Assembly (NCBI GenBank): GCA_963676655.2
Contig: CAXXKX010000003.1
Coordinates: 124,001-188,000 of the forward strand
DNA from: G963676655 sp963676655
Lineage (GTDB): Bacteria; Verrucomicrobiota; Lentisphaeria; Victivallales; Victivallaceae
DNA length: 64,000 nt
Direction of reading: 5' to 3'
This document shows positions 41,148 to 49,395 of this stretch, one piece after another. The translations under genes and the position numbers were made by a program. The number at the start of each line of letters is the position of its first letter. Positions within the stretch are counted from its first letter, which is position 1. The notes beneath the pieces are model-generated. The model worked only from the letters and a program-made list of their open reading frames with translations. It made no database searches and was not told the origin of the DNA.

Positions 41148-42221
41148 ATGAAAAAAACGCAAATTGATCCAGATGTAATGGCCGCTTTCCGGCGTGGCGT
41201 GGTAATTCCAGCCATGCCTTTGGCGCTGAATGAAAAACGGGAATTCCAGCCGAAATATCAGCGTGCGATTGCCCGCTACTATATCGACGCCGGAGCCGGC
41301 GGGATCGCGGTCGGAGTACATTCGACCCAGTTTGAAATCCGTGACCCTGACGTTGCATTGTTCGAGCCGGTCTTGAAGCAGACTTCAGAATTTATCGGCC
41401 AATGGTGCGCTAGACAGGGTAAGAAGATTCTTAAAGTCGCCGGAGTATGCGGCAAGACTGAACAGGCGTTGTACGAAGCGGGCTTTGCTGAAGCGTCGGG
41501 TTATGATGCGGTACTGCTGAGTTTGTCAGCGTTCAAAAATGATACTGAAGAAGCCATGCTTGAACACTGTAACGCGGTTGCCGGGGTTATGCCGGTAATC
41601 GGGTTTTATCTGCAGCCTTCTGTCGGAGGAAGGATTCTCGGTTATGATTTCTGGCGCAAGTTCATGGAAATCGATAACGTCATCGGGGTGAAAATGGCCC
41701 CGTTCAATCGTTATCAGACCTTTGACGTGATCCGGGCTCTGGCCGAATCCGGTCGCGAGGATATTACATTGTATACCGGCAATGACGATAATATAGTAAA
41801 CGATCTATTGACTGAATATCGAATAAAAACTTCAAGCGGAGAAAAACATCTGCGTATCAACGGTGGATTATTGGGGCATTGGTGCGTCTGGACACAAAAA
41901 GCGGTGGAACTATTGGATGAGATTCATGCGTTGCTGGCCTCTGGTAAAGACATTCCGGCAGAAATGCTGACCCGGAATATCGAGGTAACCGACTGCAATG
42001 CGGCGTTCTTCGATCCAGCCCACGGTTTTGCCGGTTGTATTCCCGGCATTCATGAAGTTTTACGGCGGCAGGGCCTGCTGCCGGGTACCTGGTGTTTGAA
42101 CCCGGATGAGGTGCTCTCGCCGGGGCAGAGCGGGGAAATCGACCGGGTTACCGAGGCTTACCCGCATCTTTGCGATAATAGTTTTGTAGCTGAAAATCTG
42201 AATAAATGGCTGGAGGAATGA
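41148..42221 (+). CDS. DapA/N-acetylneuraminate-lyase superfamily aldolase
   Basis: 357 residues, TIM barrel. The Schiff-base Lys is in NVIGVKMAPFNRYQTFDV and the Tyr that assists it in VIGFYLQPSVGG. AGAGGIAVGVHSTQFEI and YTGNDDNIVNDLL fit the family. It is longer than typical DapA (about 295) owing to extra C-terminal sequence. It is unlikely to be lysine biosynthetic here: it lies 43 nt after an epimerase and overlaps a TetR regulator, so a sugar-acid or sialic-acid-like aldol cleavage is more plausible. Confidence 0.85.
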   Translation: MKKTQIDPDVMAAFRRGVVIPAMPLALNEKREFQPKYQRAIARYYIDAGAGGIAVGVHSTQFEIRDPDVALFEPVLKQTSEFIGQWCARQGKKILKVAGVCGKTEQALYEAGFAEASGYDAVLLSLSAFKNDTEEAMLEHCNAVAGVMPVIGFYLQPSVGGRILGYDFWRKFMEIDNVIGVKMAPFNRYQTFDVIRALAESGREDITLYTGNDDNIVNDLLTEYRIKTSSGEKHLRINGGLLGHWCVWTQKAVELLDEIHALLASGKDIPAEMLTRNIEVTDCNAAFFDPAHGFAGCIPGIHEVLRRQGLLPGTWCLNPDEVLSPGQSGEIDRVTEAYPHLCDNSFVAENLNKWLEE

Positions 42222-42820
42222 TGCAGAAACGAGCGATCATAACCAGGGAAAAGATTCTCGAAAGCGCGTTGGAACAATTTGCAAAAAGCGGTTTCCACGG
42301 TGCAAGGATCGATGTGATAGCCGACGAGGCCGGAGTGAATAAGCAGCGGATATATGCCTACTACGACAGCAAGGAGAAGCTGTTTACCGTTTGTTTGAAA
42401 AAAGTTTTTGAAATTATCAATCCGTTGGAGGGAGAGGCGGTTGACCGGGCTGAAGCAAATCCTGCACAGTTGACCGATATATTGTTCCGGAGTTATTTGG
42501 AACTGCATCGCCGTTATCCGCGTTTTCATCGTCTGCTTGCCTGGGCCAACCTCGAGGATATGTCCCTCGCGCCGGGAACCCTGATCGATGTCAAACAACA
42601 GAATTATGCGCGTTCGAAGCAGATTTTCGAAAAGGCTGTTGCCGGTAAAATGATTATTGACGGTGTCTCGTTTGAGACCTACATATTCAATCTGACGGCG
42701 TCATCTTTCTTCTATCATTCGAATCGCAGAACTCTTTCTCAAACCCTGGGGGATGCTATATTCTCCGATGCCGGGCTTGAAAAATACATCTCGGAAACGG
42801 TAAATCTGTATAAACCGTAA
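42218..42820 (+). CDS. TetR-family transcriptional regulator
   Basis: 200 residues from the ATG at 42218, whose ATGA overlaps the DapA-like stop; GGAGGA sits just upstream. N-terminal helix-turn-helix: AKSGFHGARIDVIADEAGVN then KQRIYAYYDSKEKLF. The C-terminal helical ligand domain is divergent, as usual. As last gene of the operon it probably represses the strong promoter at 39980 in response to a pathway intermediate. A 12-bp palindrome TTGCATATGCAA follows the stop in the 20-nt convergent gap. Confidence 0.9.
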   Translation: MMQKRAIITREKILESALEQFAKSGFHGARIDVIADEAGVNKQRIYAYYDSKEKLFTVCLKKVFEIINPLEGEAVDRAEANPAQLTDILFRSYLELHRRYPRFHRLLAWANLEDMSLAPGTLIDVKQQNYARSKQIFEKAVAGKMIIDGVSFETYIFNLTASSFFYHSNRRTLSQTLGDAIFSDAGLEKYISETVNLYKP

Positions 42821-42840
42821 GTTGCATATGCAATTCTGTT

Positions 42841-43365
42841 TTATCGAGAAAGTCTTTTGATGCGACTAAGCAGTGCGGCCAGAAACGCCAGCGCGATAAA
42901 AGTCGAACAGAATAGTTTGCATGATTCTTCAACGATTACCGAGTATGTATTTGGCGGATCAATGACTGAGTCGGTGGCTGTATGTACAAAATAAAAAGTT
43001 CCGGCCACCGCCATATATTCTAACAGGCGCGGAAAACGGAGAAAGTCCGGCAGGAAAATAAACGCCACGCCCATGGCGACAACGCCGTATGAGATAACCA
43101 CCGCATCGTTCCAGGCCCGGATGCAGCCGAAAGTCAGCATTTTTAAAATTCCGGCGGTATCCATGCCGTCCAGCTTGAAGCCAACCCGTTCATGGAACGC
43201 CATCAGTTCGTCCAGTGCCAGAAATCCGATCGCACCGGCCATGAAGAACCAGAAAACACGCGCACGTATCGATTCTTCCGTCGACGTCAGAAAAGAAACC
43301 AGCGCGAAACCGCTGCCCATGGACAGCAGGATTGCGGAAAGATAAGTGATCGAGCCCTGTTCCAT
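42841..43365 (-). CDS. Polytopic membrane protein of unknown function
   Basis: 174 residues with about five transmembrane helices (TYLSAILLSMGSGFALVSFL; VFWFFMAGAIGFLALDELMA; VVISYGVVAMGVAFIFLPDF; LEYMAVAGTFYFVHTATDSV; STFIALAFLAALLSRI). DELMAFHERVGFKLD and FVHTATDS carry acidic and His residues that could bind metal. It lies 24 nt downstream of a small membrane gene. No family recognised. Confidence 0.7.
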   Translation of the reverse strand: MEQGSITYLSAILLSMGSGFALVSFLTSTEESIRARVFWFFMAGAIGFLALDELMAFHERVGFKLDGMDTAGILKMLTFGCIRAWNDAVVISYGVVAMGVAFIFLPDFLRFPRLLEYMAVAGTFYFVHTATDSVIDPPNTYSVIVEESCKLFCSTFIALAFLAALLSRIKRLSR

Positions 43366-43389
43366 GACAAAATTATATTCACGAACCTG

Positions 43390-43554
43390 TCATTTGGGGA
43401 CGATAATGATCGAAACAATAATATATGCCGCGACCAGAATACAACCGGTCAGCGCGATTGCCCCGGTCTGCGGATTCGGATTCTTTGCACGCTCGTTCCA
43501 CGCATCGATCACGGAGTTTGTATAAACTGAAATTATTTTTTTGACAAAACTCAC
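43390..43554 (-). CDS. Small membrane protein, GTG start
   Basis: 54 residues. The GTG start has an AGGAGG ribosome site 6 nt upstream. An amphipathic N-terminus (MSFVKKIISVYTNSVIDAWN) precedes one transmembrane helix (IALTGCILVAAYIIVSIIIV) ending in PK. It is coupled to the five-helix membrane gene 24 nt downstream. Unknown function. The rest of 43555-43776 holds nothing I recognise. Confidence 0.65.
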   Translation of the reverse strand: MSFVKKIISVYTNSVIDAWNERAKNPNPQTGAIALTGCILVAAYIIVSIIIVPK

Positions 43555-43776
43555 AGCTGCCCTCCTTTAAAGACGTTAATTGTAGTAAAATATACCTCCG
43601 GTCCCTGAAAAAGCAATATATACTATATACGTGATCGCATATTGTATAAGGACTTTTCACAAAGATTTCACAAAAACTTCCGTTTGACTTCACCGTTGTT
43701 TCATTTTCTCTGTTTACATTGGGTAATAAGAAGCGAACCCTTCGCTTGTCAACCGCAATTGAATGGAGGAAGAAAA

Positions 43777-45405
43777 ATGAAGAAAGGACTGAAAACGCTG
43801 ATTGTCCTGGGAGTGCTTGGCTTTGTAGTTCAGGCTCACTGTCTTGAAAAATCAGAGACAGTAACTGTCCCGTGGACACAATTTAAAGAACTTTACCGGG
43901 AACACTTGAAAAAGGAACTGGCAAAGCAAATTGAACCGGTCAAGAAAAAGGTTGTGCATACAGCATTGACAAATTGTGACTGCAAGGTTATTTTTAGCAA
44001 AAAGCTTTGTCTGATCGGCTACAAAATAAAAGGTTTGCGTGGCAATATTGATAAAGAACCGCTGCTTAAAAAAAATTATGCGGTAATATCATCAAAAACC
44101 GACGGAGGAGTCAGACTGCAGCGTTTCCCGGAGGGTATTGGATTGCTCCTTACGGCTGAAAAGAAATTGGATTTCACGGTCGAATTTACGGTTTCAGTTC
44201 CAGTTAAAGCTGTTGACGGGGACTACCAGGTGAAACTGGAAATTCCAAATGCTTTGATGAATGTGGTTACCGTTGAGTTTAAAGACGGTTTGCGATTAGG
44301 CTCTTTTCCCGCTGACAAAATTGAAGGGAAGAAAAATGTTTTTTCAGTTGCGCCCGGGGTGTTTGATTTGCGAGCCGTTGATTCAAACGTCAAAAAGGTT
44401 AAATGGTTGCCGGATCTTGATATTTTCACAAATTATAAGTTTAGCGTAAACCGTATACAATTACAGATAAAGGCATTGGTCAATCCGGGGAGCAGCCGTG
44501 CCTTTTGTCTGAATTTATCTGCCGGGGTTCGCTGTTCCAGAGGAACACTGCCCCGCTTTATCCGGATTGACACTTCAGGTAAACTCAATGTTAACTTACC
44601 GGAAAAAGTTAATAACTTTACCGTAACGTGTGAAACGGATTTGAAACCACAGGTGGCGCAAGTGACAGTAAAGCAACCGTTCGTGCCGGGTAACCGGGGA
44701 CGCGAAGGTTTTTTTGCGTTGGCGCAGCCACTGGGCGCTGAGGTTGCTGTCGCGGCGAAAGGGCTGCAACGGGATCTGTTTCCTGCCGATATCACCGTCG
44801 CCGGCGCGAGAACTCTGAGTTGCTGGAGTTCCCCGGTTTCAAATCCGTTGACTTTCACAGTCAAAAAACTTAACAAAGTAAGCAGTCCCGAAGTGATTGT
44901 TGAAACAATTTTTTTCTGTACCGCGCTTGAGGAGAACGGCAGCATTATATCTTCATTAAGTTTTGAATATCCCGGCGGCGGCACCTTGAAGTTAAAAAAA
45001 TTAACCGACGGCAAACTTTGGCGTTTTACGATCAATGGAAAGAAGAGCGGAATATATGAAGACGGCAAGTATTGGCGGGTTGAACTTCCGGCGGAACATA
45101 AGACGAACCGGGTTGAGATGGCGTTTCTTTTGACCGGGAAAAAGCCGGGGATACAGGGGATTTACAGCAGTACGATGCCGGATTGCGGACTAAACGCAAG
45201 AAGGGTTGTGTACACCGCCGTCCTGCCAAAACGCTTGGAACTGCGTGGTTTTGAAGGAGGGATCGATCCGCTTCCGAAAGATATTGCGCCGCCGCATCTG
45301 CCCGATGGTATTTCCGGCCACCGTTATAATTTTTACCGGCCGTATTATACCGGCGGGGAGATCAAGGCGGAATTCTTTTATCGTGAACCGCCGGAAAATA
45401 AATGA
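43777..45405 (+). CDS. Exported protein of unknown function upstream of creD-like gene
   Basis: 542 residues from the ATG at 43777, which has TGGAGGA upstream; a longer frame to 43642 lacks both. Signal peptide KTLIVLGVLGFVVQAHC. The Cys is not in a clear lipobox. The rest is beta-rich (VDGDYQVKLEIPNALMNVVT, NFTVTCETDLKPQVAQVTV) with no family recognised. It lies 54 nt before a CreD-like membrane protein gene, so it may be a periplasmic partner or target of the Cre-like system. Confidence 0.7.
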   Translation: MKKGLKTLIVLGVLGFVVQAHCLEKSETVTVPWTQFKELYREHLKKELAKQIEPVKKKVVHTALTNCDCKVIFSKKLCLIGYKIKGLRGNIDKEPLLKKNYAVISSKTDGGVRLQRFPEGIGLLLTAEKKLDFTVEFTVSVPVKAVDGDYQVKLEIPNALMNVVTVEFKDGLRLGSFPADKIEGKKNVFSVAPGVFDLRAVDSNVKKVKWLPDLDIFTNYKFSVNRIQLQIKALVNPGSSRAFCLNLSAGVRCSRGTLPRFIRIDTSGKLNVNLPEKVNNFTVTCETDLKPQVAQVTVKQPFVPGNRGREGFFALAQPLGAEVAVAAKGLQRDLFPADITVAGARTLSCWSSPVSNPLTFTVKKLNKVSSPEVIVETIFFCTALEENGSIISSLSFEYPGGGTLKLKKLTDGKLWRFTINGKKSGIYEDGKYWRVELPAEHKTNRVEMAFLLTGKKPGIQGIYSSTMPDCGLNARRVVYTAVLPKRLELRGFEGGIDPLPKDIAPPHLPDGISGHRYNFYRPYYTGGEIKAEFFYREPPENK

Positions 45406-45459
45406 ATAAAAGTTTGCATGCATTAGCCTTTCAGGTATATTAAAAAAGGAGATTTTACC

Positions 45460-46743
45460 ATGTCAGTCAAAAGGATTTTCGCTATAATCGGGATTTTTGT
45501 CTTAGCCGTACTTGGCTGGTTTGTGCTGGGTACCGCGGTCTATATGAGATCCGGTGAAATGAATTCCGGATTGCGTAATAAAGTTTATTCACTCTGCGGT
45601 CAGCCGCTGATTCAAAAGTGTCCGGTTTTTTCGGAAAAGATTCCCGGCAGTAATCAGGTTAAACATGTCGCTCCATCCGAGAATAAGGTCAAGGCCGAGT
45701 TGTTTCTCGAACAGCGGCGCAAAGGACTATTGTGGTTTCCGGTTTTCCGATGTGATTTTACCGGGCAATACAGCATTACCAATAATGAGCCGGCAAGCCG
45801 CCGTTTCGTGGTTCATTTTGATTTCCCGTCCCCTGACGCCACCTATGATTCTTTTAAAGCGGAGATAGACGGCCAGCAGCTCAAATGTGAAATAAATACC
45901 GCGAACGGAATTGACGCGCTGCTGACGGTGCCTGCCGGTCAAACCCGGACATTCAAGGTGCAGTATTTGTCGCGCGGGGTCGGCGCGTGGACCTACATAC
46001 CGCAAAGCGGCAATGCCAGCCGGATTGAAAAACTGGAGTTGCGGGTGACCACCGATTTTGCCGATATCGATTATCCGGAGCAAAGCATTTCGCCGTTGAA
46101 AAGTGATATATCTTCTTCCGGGGCGATTCTGACCTGGCAGGCGGAAAACCTGATTACGAAGCATCAGATCGGGATTGTCATGCCGCAAAAAATCAATCCC
46201 GGCCCGCTGGTTGCCAGGATAACATTTTTTGCGCCGGTCTGTTTGATTTTCTTTTTTGTCGCGCTGATGGCTGCGGCGATTGTCGGCAAAATTGATATTC
46301 ATCCCATGCACTATTTGTTTGTTGCGGCCGGATTTTTCGCGTTTCATCTATTGTTTGCTTACCTGGTGGATCTGGTCAATGTGCATATCGCGTTCATCAT
46401 CTCAACCGTGGTTACCTTGGGGCTGGTCAATATTTATCTGCGCGGTACGCTCGGAGCGGGTTTTCCGTGGAAAAAAATATGTCTGGCGCAAGTTTTTTAC
46501 CTGATCCTTTTTTCGTACAGTTTTTTCCTGAATGGGATTACCGGATTGACGATTACCATTGGATCGATTATAACCCTGTCAATCCTGATGTTCATAACCA
46601 GGAATATCAACTGGACAGAATTCTTTTACCGTCCTCCCGCGGCAGCCTTGACGCCGCCGCCGTTATCAGGCGTGGCGACTACCCCGGAAGGCATCAAGAC
46701 AAATATTGGAGTTGAATATGGCCCAACGGATACTGATCGTTGA
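45460..46743 (+). CDS. creD: CreD-like inner-membrane protein
   Basis: 427 residues. N-terminal signal-anchor IFAIIGIFVLAVLGWFVLGT. A periplasmic beta domain follows (LLWFPVFRCDFTGQYSI, GVGAWTYIPQSGNASRIEKL). The C-terminal half has about six helices (ITFFAPVCLIFFFVALMAA, IDIHPMHYLFVAAGFFAFHL, GITGLTITIGSIITLSILMF), the NPMHYLL-like CreD hallmark being HPMHYLF. In enterobacteria CreD is an envelope protein controlled by CreBC. Here it directly precedes creB-like and creC-like genes and overlaps the former by 26 nt, supporting the assignment. Confidence 0.8.
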   Translation: MSVKRIFAIIGIFVLAVLGWFVLGTAVYMRSGEMNSGLRNKVYSLCGQPLIQKCPVFSEKIPGSNQVKHVAPSENKVKAELFLEQRRKGLLWFPVFRCDFTGQYSITNNEPASRRFVVHFDFPSPDATYDSFKAEIDGQQLKCEINTANGIDALLTVPAGQTRTFKVQYLSRGVGAWTYIPQSGNASRIEKLELRVTTDFADIDYPEQSISPLKSDISSSGAILTWQAENLITKHQIGIVMPQKINPGPLVARITFFAPVCLIFFFVALMAAAIVGKIDIHPMHYLFVAAGFFAFHLLFAYLVDLVNVHIAFIISTVVTLGLVNIYLRGTLGAGFPWKKICLAQVFYLILFSYSFFLNGITGLTITIGSIITLSILMFITRNINWTEFFYRPPAAALTPPPLSGVATTPEGIKTNIGVEYGPTDTDR

Positions 46744-47422
46744 AGATGAAACCGGCATCGCCGAAGCTGTCGCGTTCATCCTGGAAAAAGAAGGCTTTGA
46801 AACCCGCCGATGCACTTCGGCGGGTGATGCCGGTGAAGCATTGAGATCCTCCGGTTTTGATCTGGTGATACTTGATATTGGATTGCCGGATATGAACGGG
46901 TTTGACTTTTGCCGGGAATTATTGCGCGACTATTCGCTGCCGGTAATCTTTTTGACCGCCAGGAGTGACGAGATCGACCGGATTGTCGGACTTGAAATGG
47001 GCGCTGATGACTATGTGACCAAGCCGTTCAGTCCGCGGGAACTGGCCGCGCGGGTCAAAGCGGTACTGCGTAGAATCAGGTCATCAGCCCTCGATGATGG
47101 TGGTGAAAGTGAAAAAATTACGTGCGGAGCGTTTTCGCTCGATGAAGAGCGTAAACAGCTAAGATATTTTGGCGAACCGCTGAAGCTGTCGCGTTATGAG
47201 TATCAGATTCTGGTCCTGATGCTTCGCCATCCGGGAAGAATTTATTCACGCCGGCAGTTGCTGGAAGCAATATGGGAAGAACCGGAAGCCTGTATGGAAA
47301 GAACTGTAGACACCCACATTAAGACTATTAGGGCCAAATTGAAGGCGGTTAACGATGAGATTGAAGCGATTGAAACCAGCCGCGGTTTCGGCTGGGCCTT
47401 AGTGGAGAAAGTGGCTGGATGA
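46718..47422 (+). CDS. creB: OmpR/PhoB-type response regulator, CreB-like
   Basis: 234 residues from ATG 46718 (TTGGAG ribosome site). Receiver domain with acidic pair VEDE, phospho-acceptor Asp53 (LVILDIGLPD), Thr in FLTARSD and Lys in VTKPFSPREL. The C-terminal winged helix is RYEYQILVLMLRHPGRIYSR with TVDTHIKTIRAKL. Best matches by eye are CreB-like regulators, and the creD-like gene upstream agrees. Its ATGA overlap with the kinase gene indicates coupling. It presumably activates creD and envelope-stress genes. Confidence 0.85.
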   Translation: MAQRILIVEDETGIAEAVAFILEKEGFETRRCTSAGDAGEALRSSGFDLVILDIGLPDMNGFDFCRELLRDYSLPVIFLTARSDEIDRIVGLEMGADDYVTKPFSPRELAARVKAVLRRIRSSALDDGGESEKITCGAFSLDEERKQLRYFGEPLKLSRYEYQILVLMLRHPGRIYSRRQLLEAIWEEPEACMERTVDTHIKTIRAKLKAVNDEIEAIETSRGFGWALVEKVAG

Positions 47423-48855
47423 GTATCAGACTGAAAATATTTATCGCTTTTTTCCTGCTGTTTATAATCGGGATTTTTCAGTTGACCCGGGTATTCAAGG
47501 ATTCGGTACGCAAATGCTATCTTGAAAGCCTGGAGGAGAACATGGTTGACACTGCCAATATTCTGGCGGTGTTTGTAGCCAGGGAATTTGATCAGGACAA
47601 GCAACTGGATTCCACTAAATTGCAAAGCCTTTTTGCGGAGATTGACCGGCGGCGTCCCAGCGCAAAAATTTATGATTTGCTTAAGGACCGGGTTGACGCG
47701 GAAATATATATTACCGATACCTCAGGGAGGGTTTTATTTGATTCAAAAAATCCCGGTAAAGTCGGACGCGATTATTCAAAATGGAATGATGTAAGTAAAA
47801 CGTTGCAGGGAAAATACGGGGCGCGGTCAACCCGGACGGACCGGAACAATCCGGAGAGTTCGATTATTCACGTGGCCGCGCCGATAGTTCTGCCCAAAGG
47901 TTCGGGAGGAGTCCTGACTCTGTACAAGCCGATCAAGTATACTTCGTTTTTTATTCGGCAACGTAAAAATCAGATGCTTGATTATGCCTTGTTAACCGCT
48001 CTTGCGGCGTTGATAATCTTTCTTGTGTTCGCGGAATGGATCGCCTGGCCGGTTCTTAAACTTACCGATTATGTTAAAGCACTGAGCCGGGGTGAACGTC
48101 CTCCCGCTCCAAGTATTCACGGCGGAGAAGTTAAGCGTCTTGCCGAAGCATTTGAGGAGTTGCGCGAGAAACTGGACGGCCGCAAGTATATTGAACAATA
48201 TGTCCAGGGTGTTACCCATGAGTTAAAAAGTCCTATTTCCGCGGTGCGCGGGGCGGTGGAGATACTGGAGGAAGCGGATGTTTCTGAACAGGACAAAAAT
48301 CATTTTATCGGCAATATCAAGCGGGAAAATGAACGCATGGGTACTTTGATCGAGCGTCTTCTTCATCTTTCCAAGCTGGAGAATCGCAAGCCGGAATCCA
48401 CTATGAAGAAAATAAACCTTACCGAAATAGTCGAAACTCTTCTGGAAGATTATCAAAAGAGTTATCCGGAACGCGGTTTTTCCTGTTCACATCCTCTCAA
48501 GGATACCGATGTGGTCGGAGACGAATTCCTGATTCGCGAGGCATTGGACAACCTATTAAAAAACGCGGTTGATTTTACCGGACGCGATGGACATATAACC
48601 GTCAAAATTGACCATAATGCGGCATTCGCGGAAATCGCGGTGATTGATGATGGTCAAGGAATTCCTGATTTTGCGGGTAAACGTGTTTTTGAGAAATTCT
48701 ACTCGCTGCCGCGCCCCGAAACCGGACAGAAAAGTTCAGGTCTCGGACTCAGCATTGTCCGGGAAATTGCCATTCTTCACGGCGGAACGGCCGAAATCAT
48801 CAATAATGAGGGCAAAGGCGTCCAGGCAAGTTTTACAATAAAGAACAAGCTTTAA
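47419..48855 (+). CDS. creC: Sensor histidine kinase, CreC-like
   Basis: 478 residues. Two transmembrane helices (IFIAFFLLFIIGIFQLTRVF and LTALAALIIFLVFAEWIAWP) bracket an extracytoplasmic sensor domain with DSKNPGKVGRDYSKWNDV, as in CreC. H-box GVTHELKSPISAVRG (His near 266). HATPase boxes: DNLLKNAVDFTG (N), IDDGQGIPDF (G1), GLGLSIVREIAIL (G2). It signals to the CreB-like regulator encoded just upstream. Stimulus unknown; in other bacteria CreC relates to fermentation and beta-lactam stress. Confidence 0.85.
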   Translation: MSIRLKIFIAFFLLFIIGIFQLTRVFKDSVRKCYLESLEENMVDTANILAVFVAREFDQDKQLDSTKLQSLFAEIDRRRPSAKIYDLLKDRVDAEIYITDTSGRVLFDSKNPGKVGRDYSKWNDVSKTLQGKYGARSTRTDRNNPESSIIHVAAPIVLPKGSGGVLTLYKPIKYTSFFIRQRKNQMLDYALLTALAALIIFLVFAEWIAWPVLKLTDYVKALSRGERPPAPSIHGGEVKRLAEAFEELREKLDGRKYIEQYVQGVTHELKSPISAVRGAVEILEEADVSEQDKNHFIGNIKRENERMGTLIERLLHLSKLENRKPESTMKKINLTEIVETLLEDYQKSYPERGFSCSHPLKDTDVVGDEFLIREALDNLLKNAVDFTGRDGHITVKIDHNAAFAEIAVIDDGQGIPDFAGKRVFEKFYSLPRPETGQKSSGLGLSIVREIAILHGGTAEIINNEGKGVQASFTIKNKL

Positions 48856-48925
48856 TCTTTATTTTCTCGGTTATTTCCGGATTTCAATGGATAGACTATA
48901 TTTCATTGATTATATCGAGTTTTTG

Positions 48926-49100
48926 TTGCAGACTTACAGCCTGCCTTTATTTTTTCTTTTTTACCCACGGCGTTGCCGTGGGCTTTGCTGTTTCAGGCTT
49001 ACAGCCTGAAGTTAAAAGCTCTGAAAGAGCGAAACTGTCCAGCCCCGGGCAACGCCCGGGGGGACGATTTACCCTAAAAATGCAGGCTGTAAGTCTGCAA
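48926..49100. repeat. REP-like hairpin cluster inside a 19-bp perfect inverted repeat
   Basis: The outer arms 48926-48944 and 49082-49100 are exact 19-bp complements (TTGCAGACTTACAGCCTGC). Between them are four hairpins with 3-nt loops: CCCACGGC-gtt (48964-48982), TTCAGGCT-tac (48992-49010), GCTCT-gaa (49018-49030) and CCCCGGGC-aac (49043-49061). It occupies the 540-nt gap 48856-49395. The small open frame overlapping it is explained by the repeats and is not called as a gene. Confidence 0.95.
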
Positions 49101-49228
49101 TAAAAGGCGGTCATAATCTATATACGCGAAAACTTTGTCGATCTTTTGATTACACCGATGGAGTTTACCACAAAATTACCTGTTTTGAAGAAAGTCTAAT
49201 CCAAAACGGAAAATCGGGGCAGATGATC

Positions 49229-49256
49229 TTGACAAATATATATTCAAAGATATTAT
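49229..49256 (+). promoter_or_regulatory. Putative sigma-70 promoter for the second sulfatase
   Basis: TTGACA at 49229-49234, a 16-nt spacer and TATTAT at 49251-49256, about 140 nt upstream of the sulfatase ATG. The AT-rich leader between shows no clear riboswitch or operator. Confidence 0.45.
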
Positions 49257-49395
49257 TCATAATCAGTTGTAAGCAGAGTTGTATAAATAAACATATTAAT
49301 TAATCGCGGTCTCTAATCTTAAGTCGAAGCATGTAAAACAATAAAAAAATATGCATGACCGCATAATAAAATTTTTTTATGGAAATTGAGAACTC

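Noticed and set aside
42822..42833. TTGCATATGCAA as a terminator or operator
   Set aside because: It is a 12-bp AT-rich palindrome without a GC stem or T-run, and its position between convergent genes makes operator function unlikely.
43642..43776. 45-residue extension of the exported protein
   Set aside because: It places the signal peptide internally; ATG 43777 has TGGAGGA upstream.
48906..49103. 65-codon open frame across the hairpin cluster
   Set aside because: It is fully explained by the inverted repeats and has no ribosome site or recognisable protein features.
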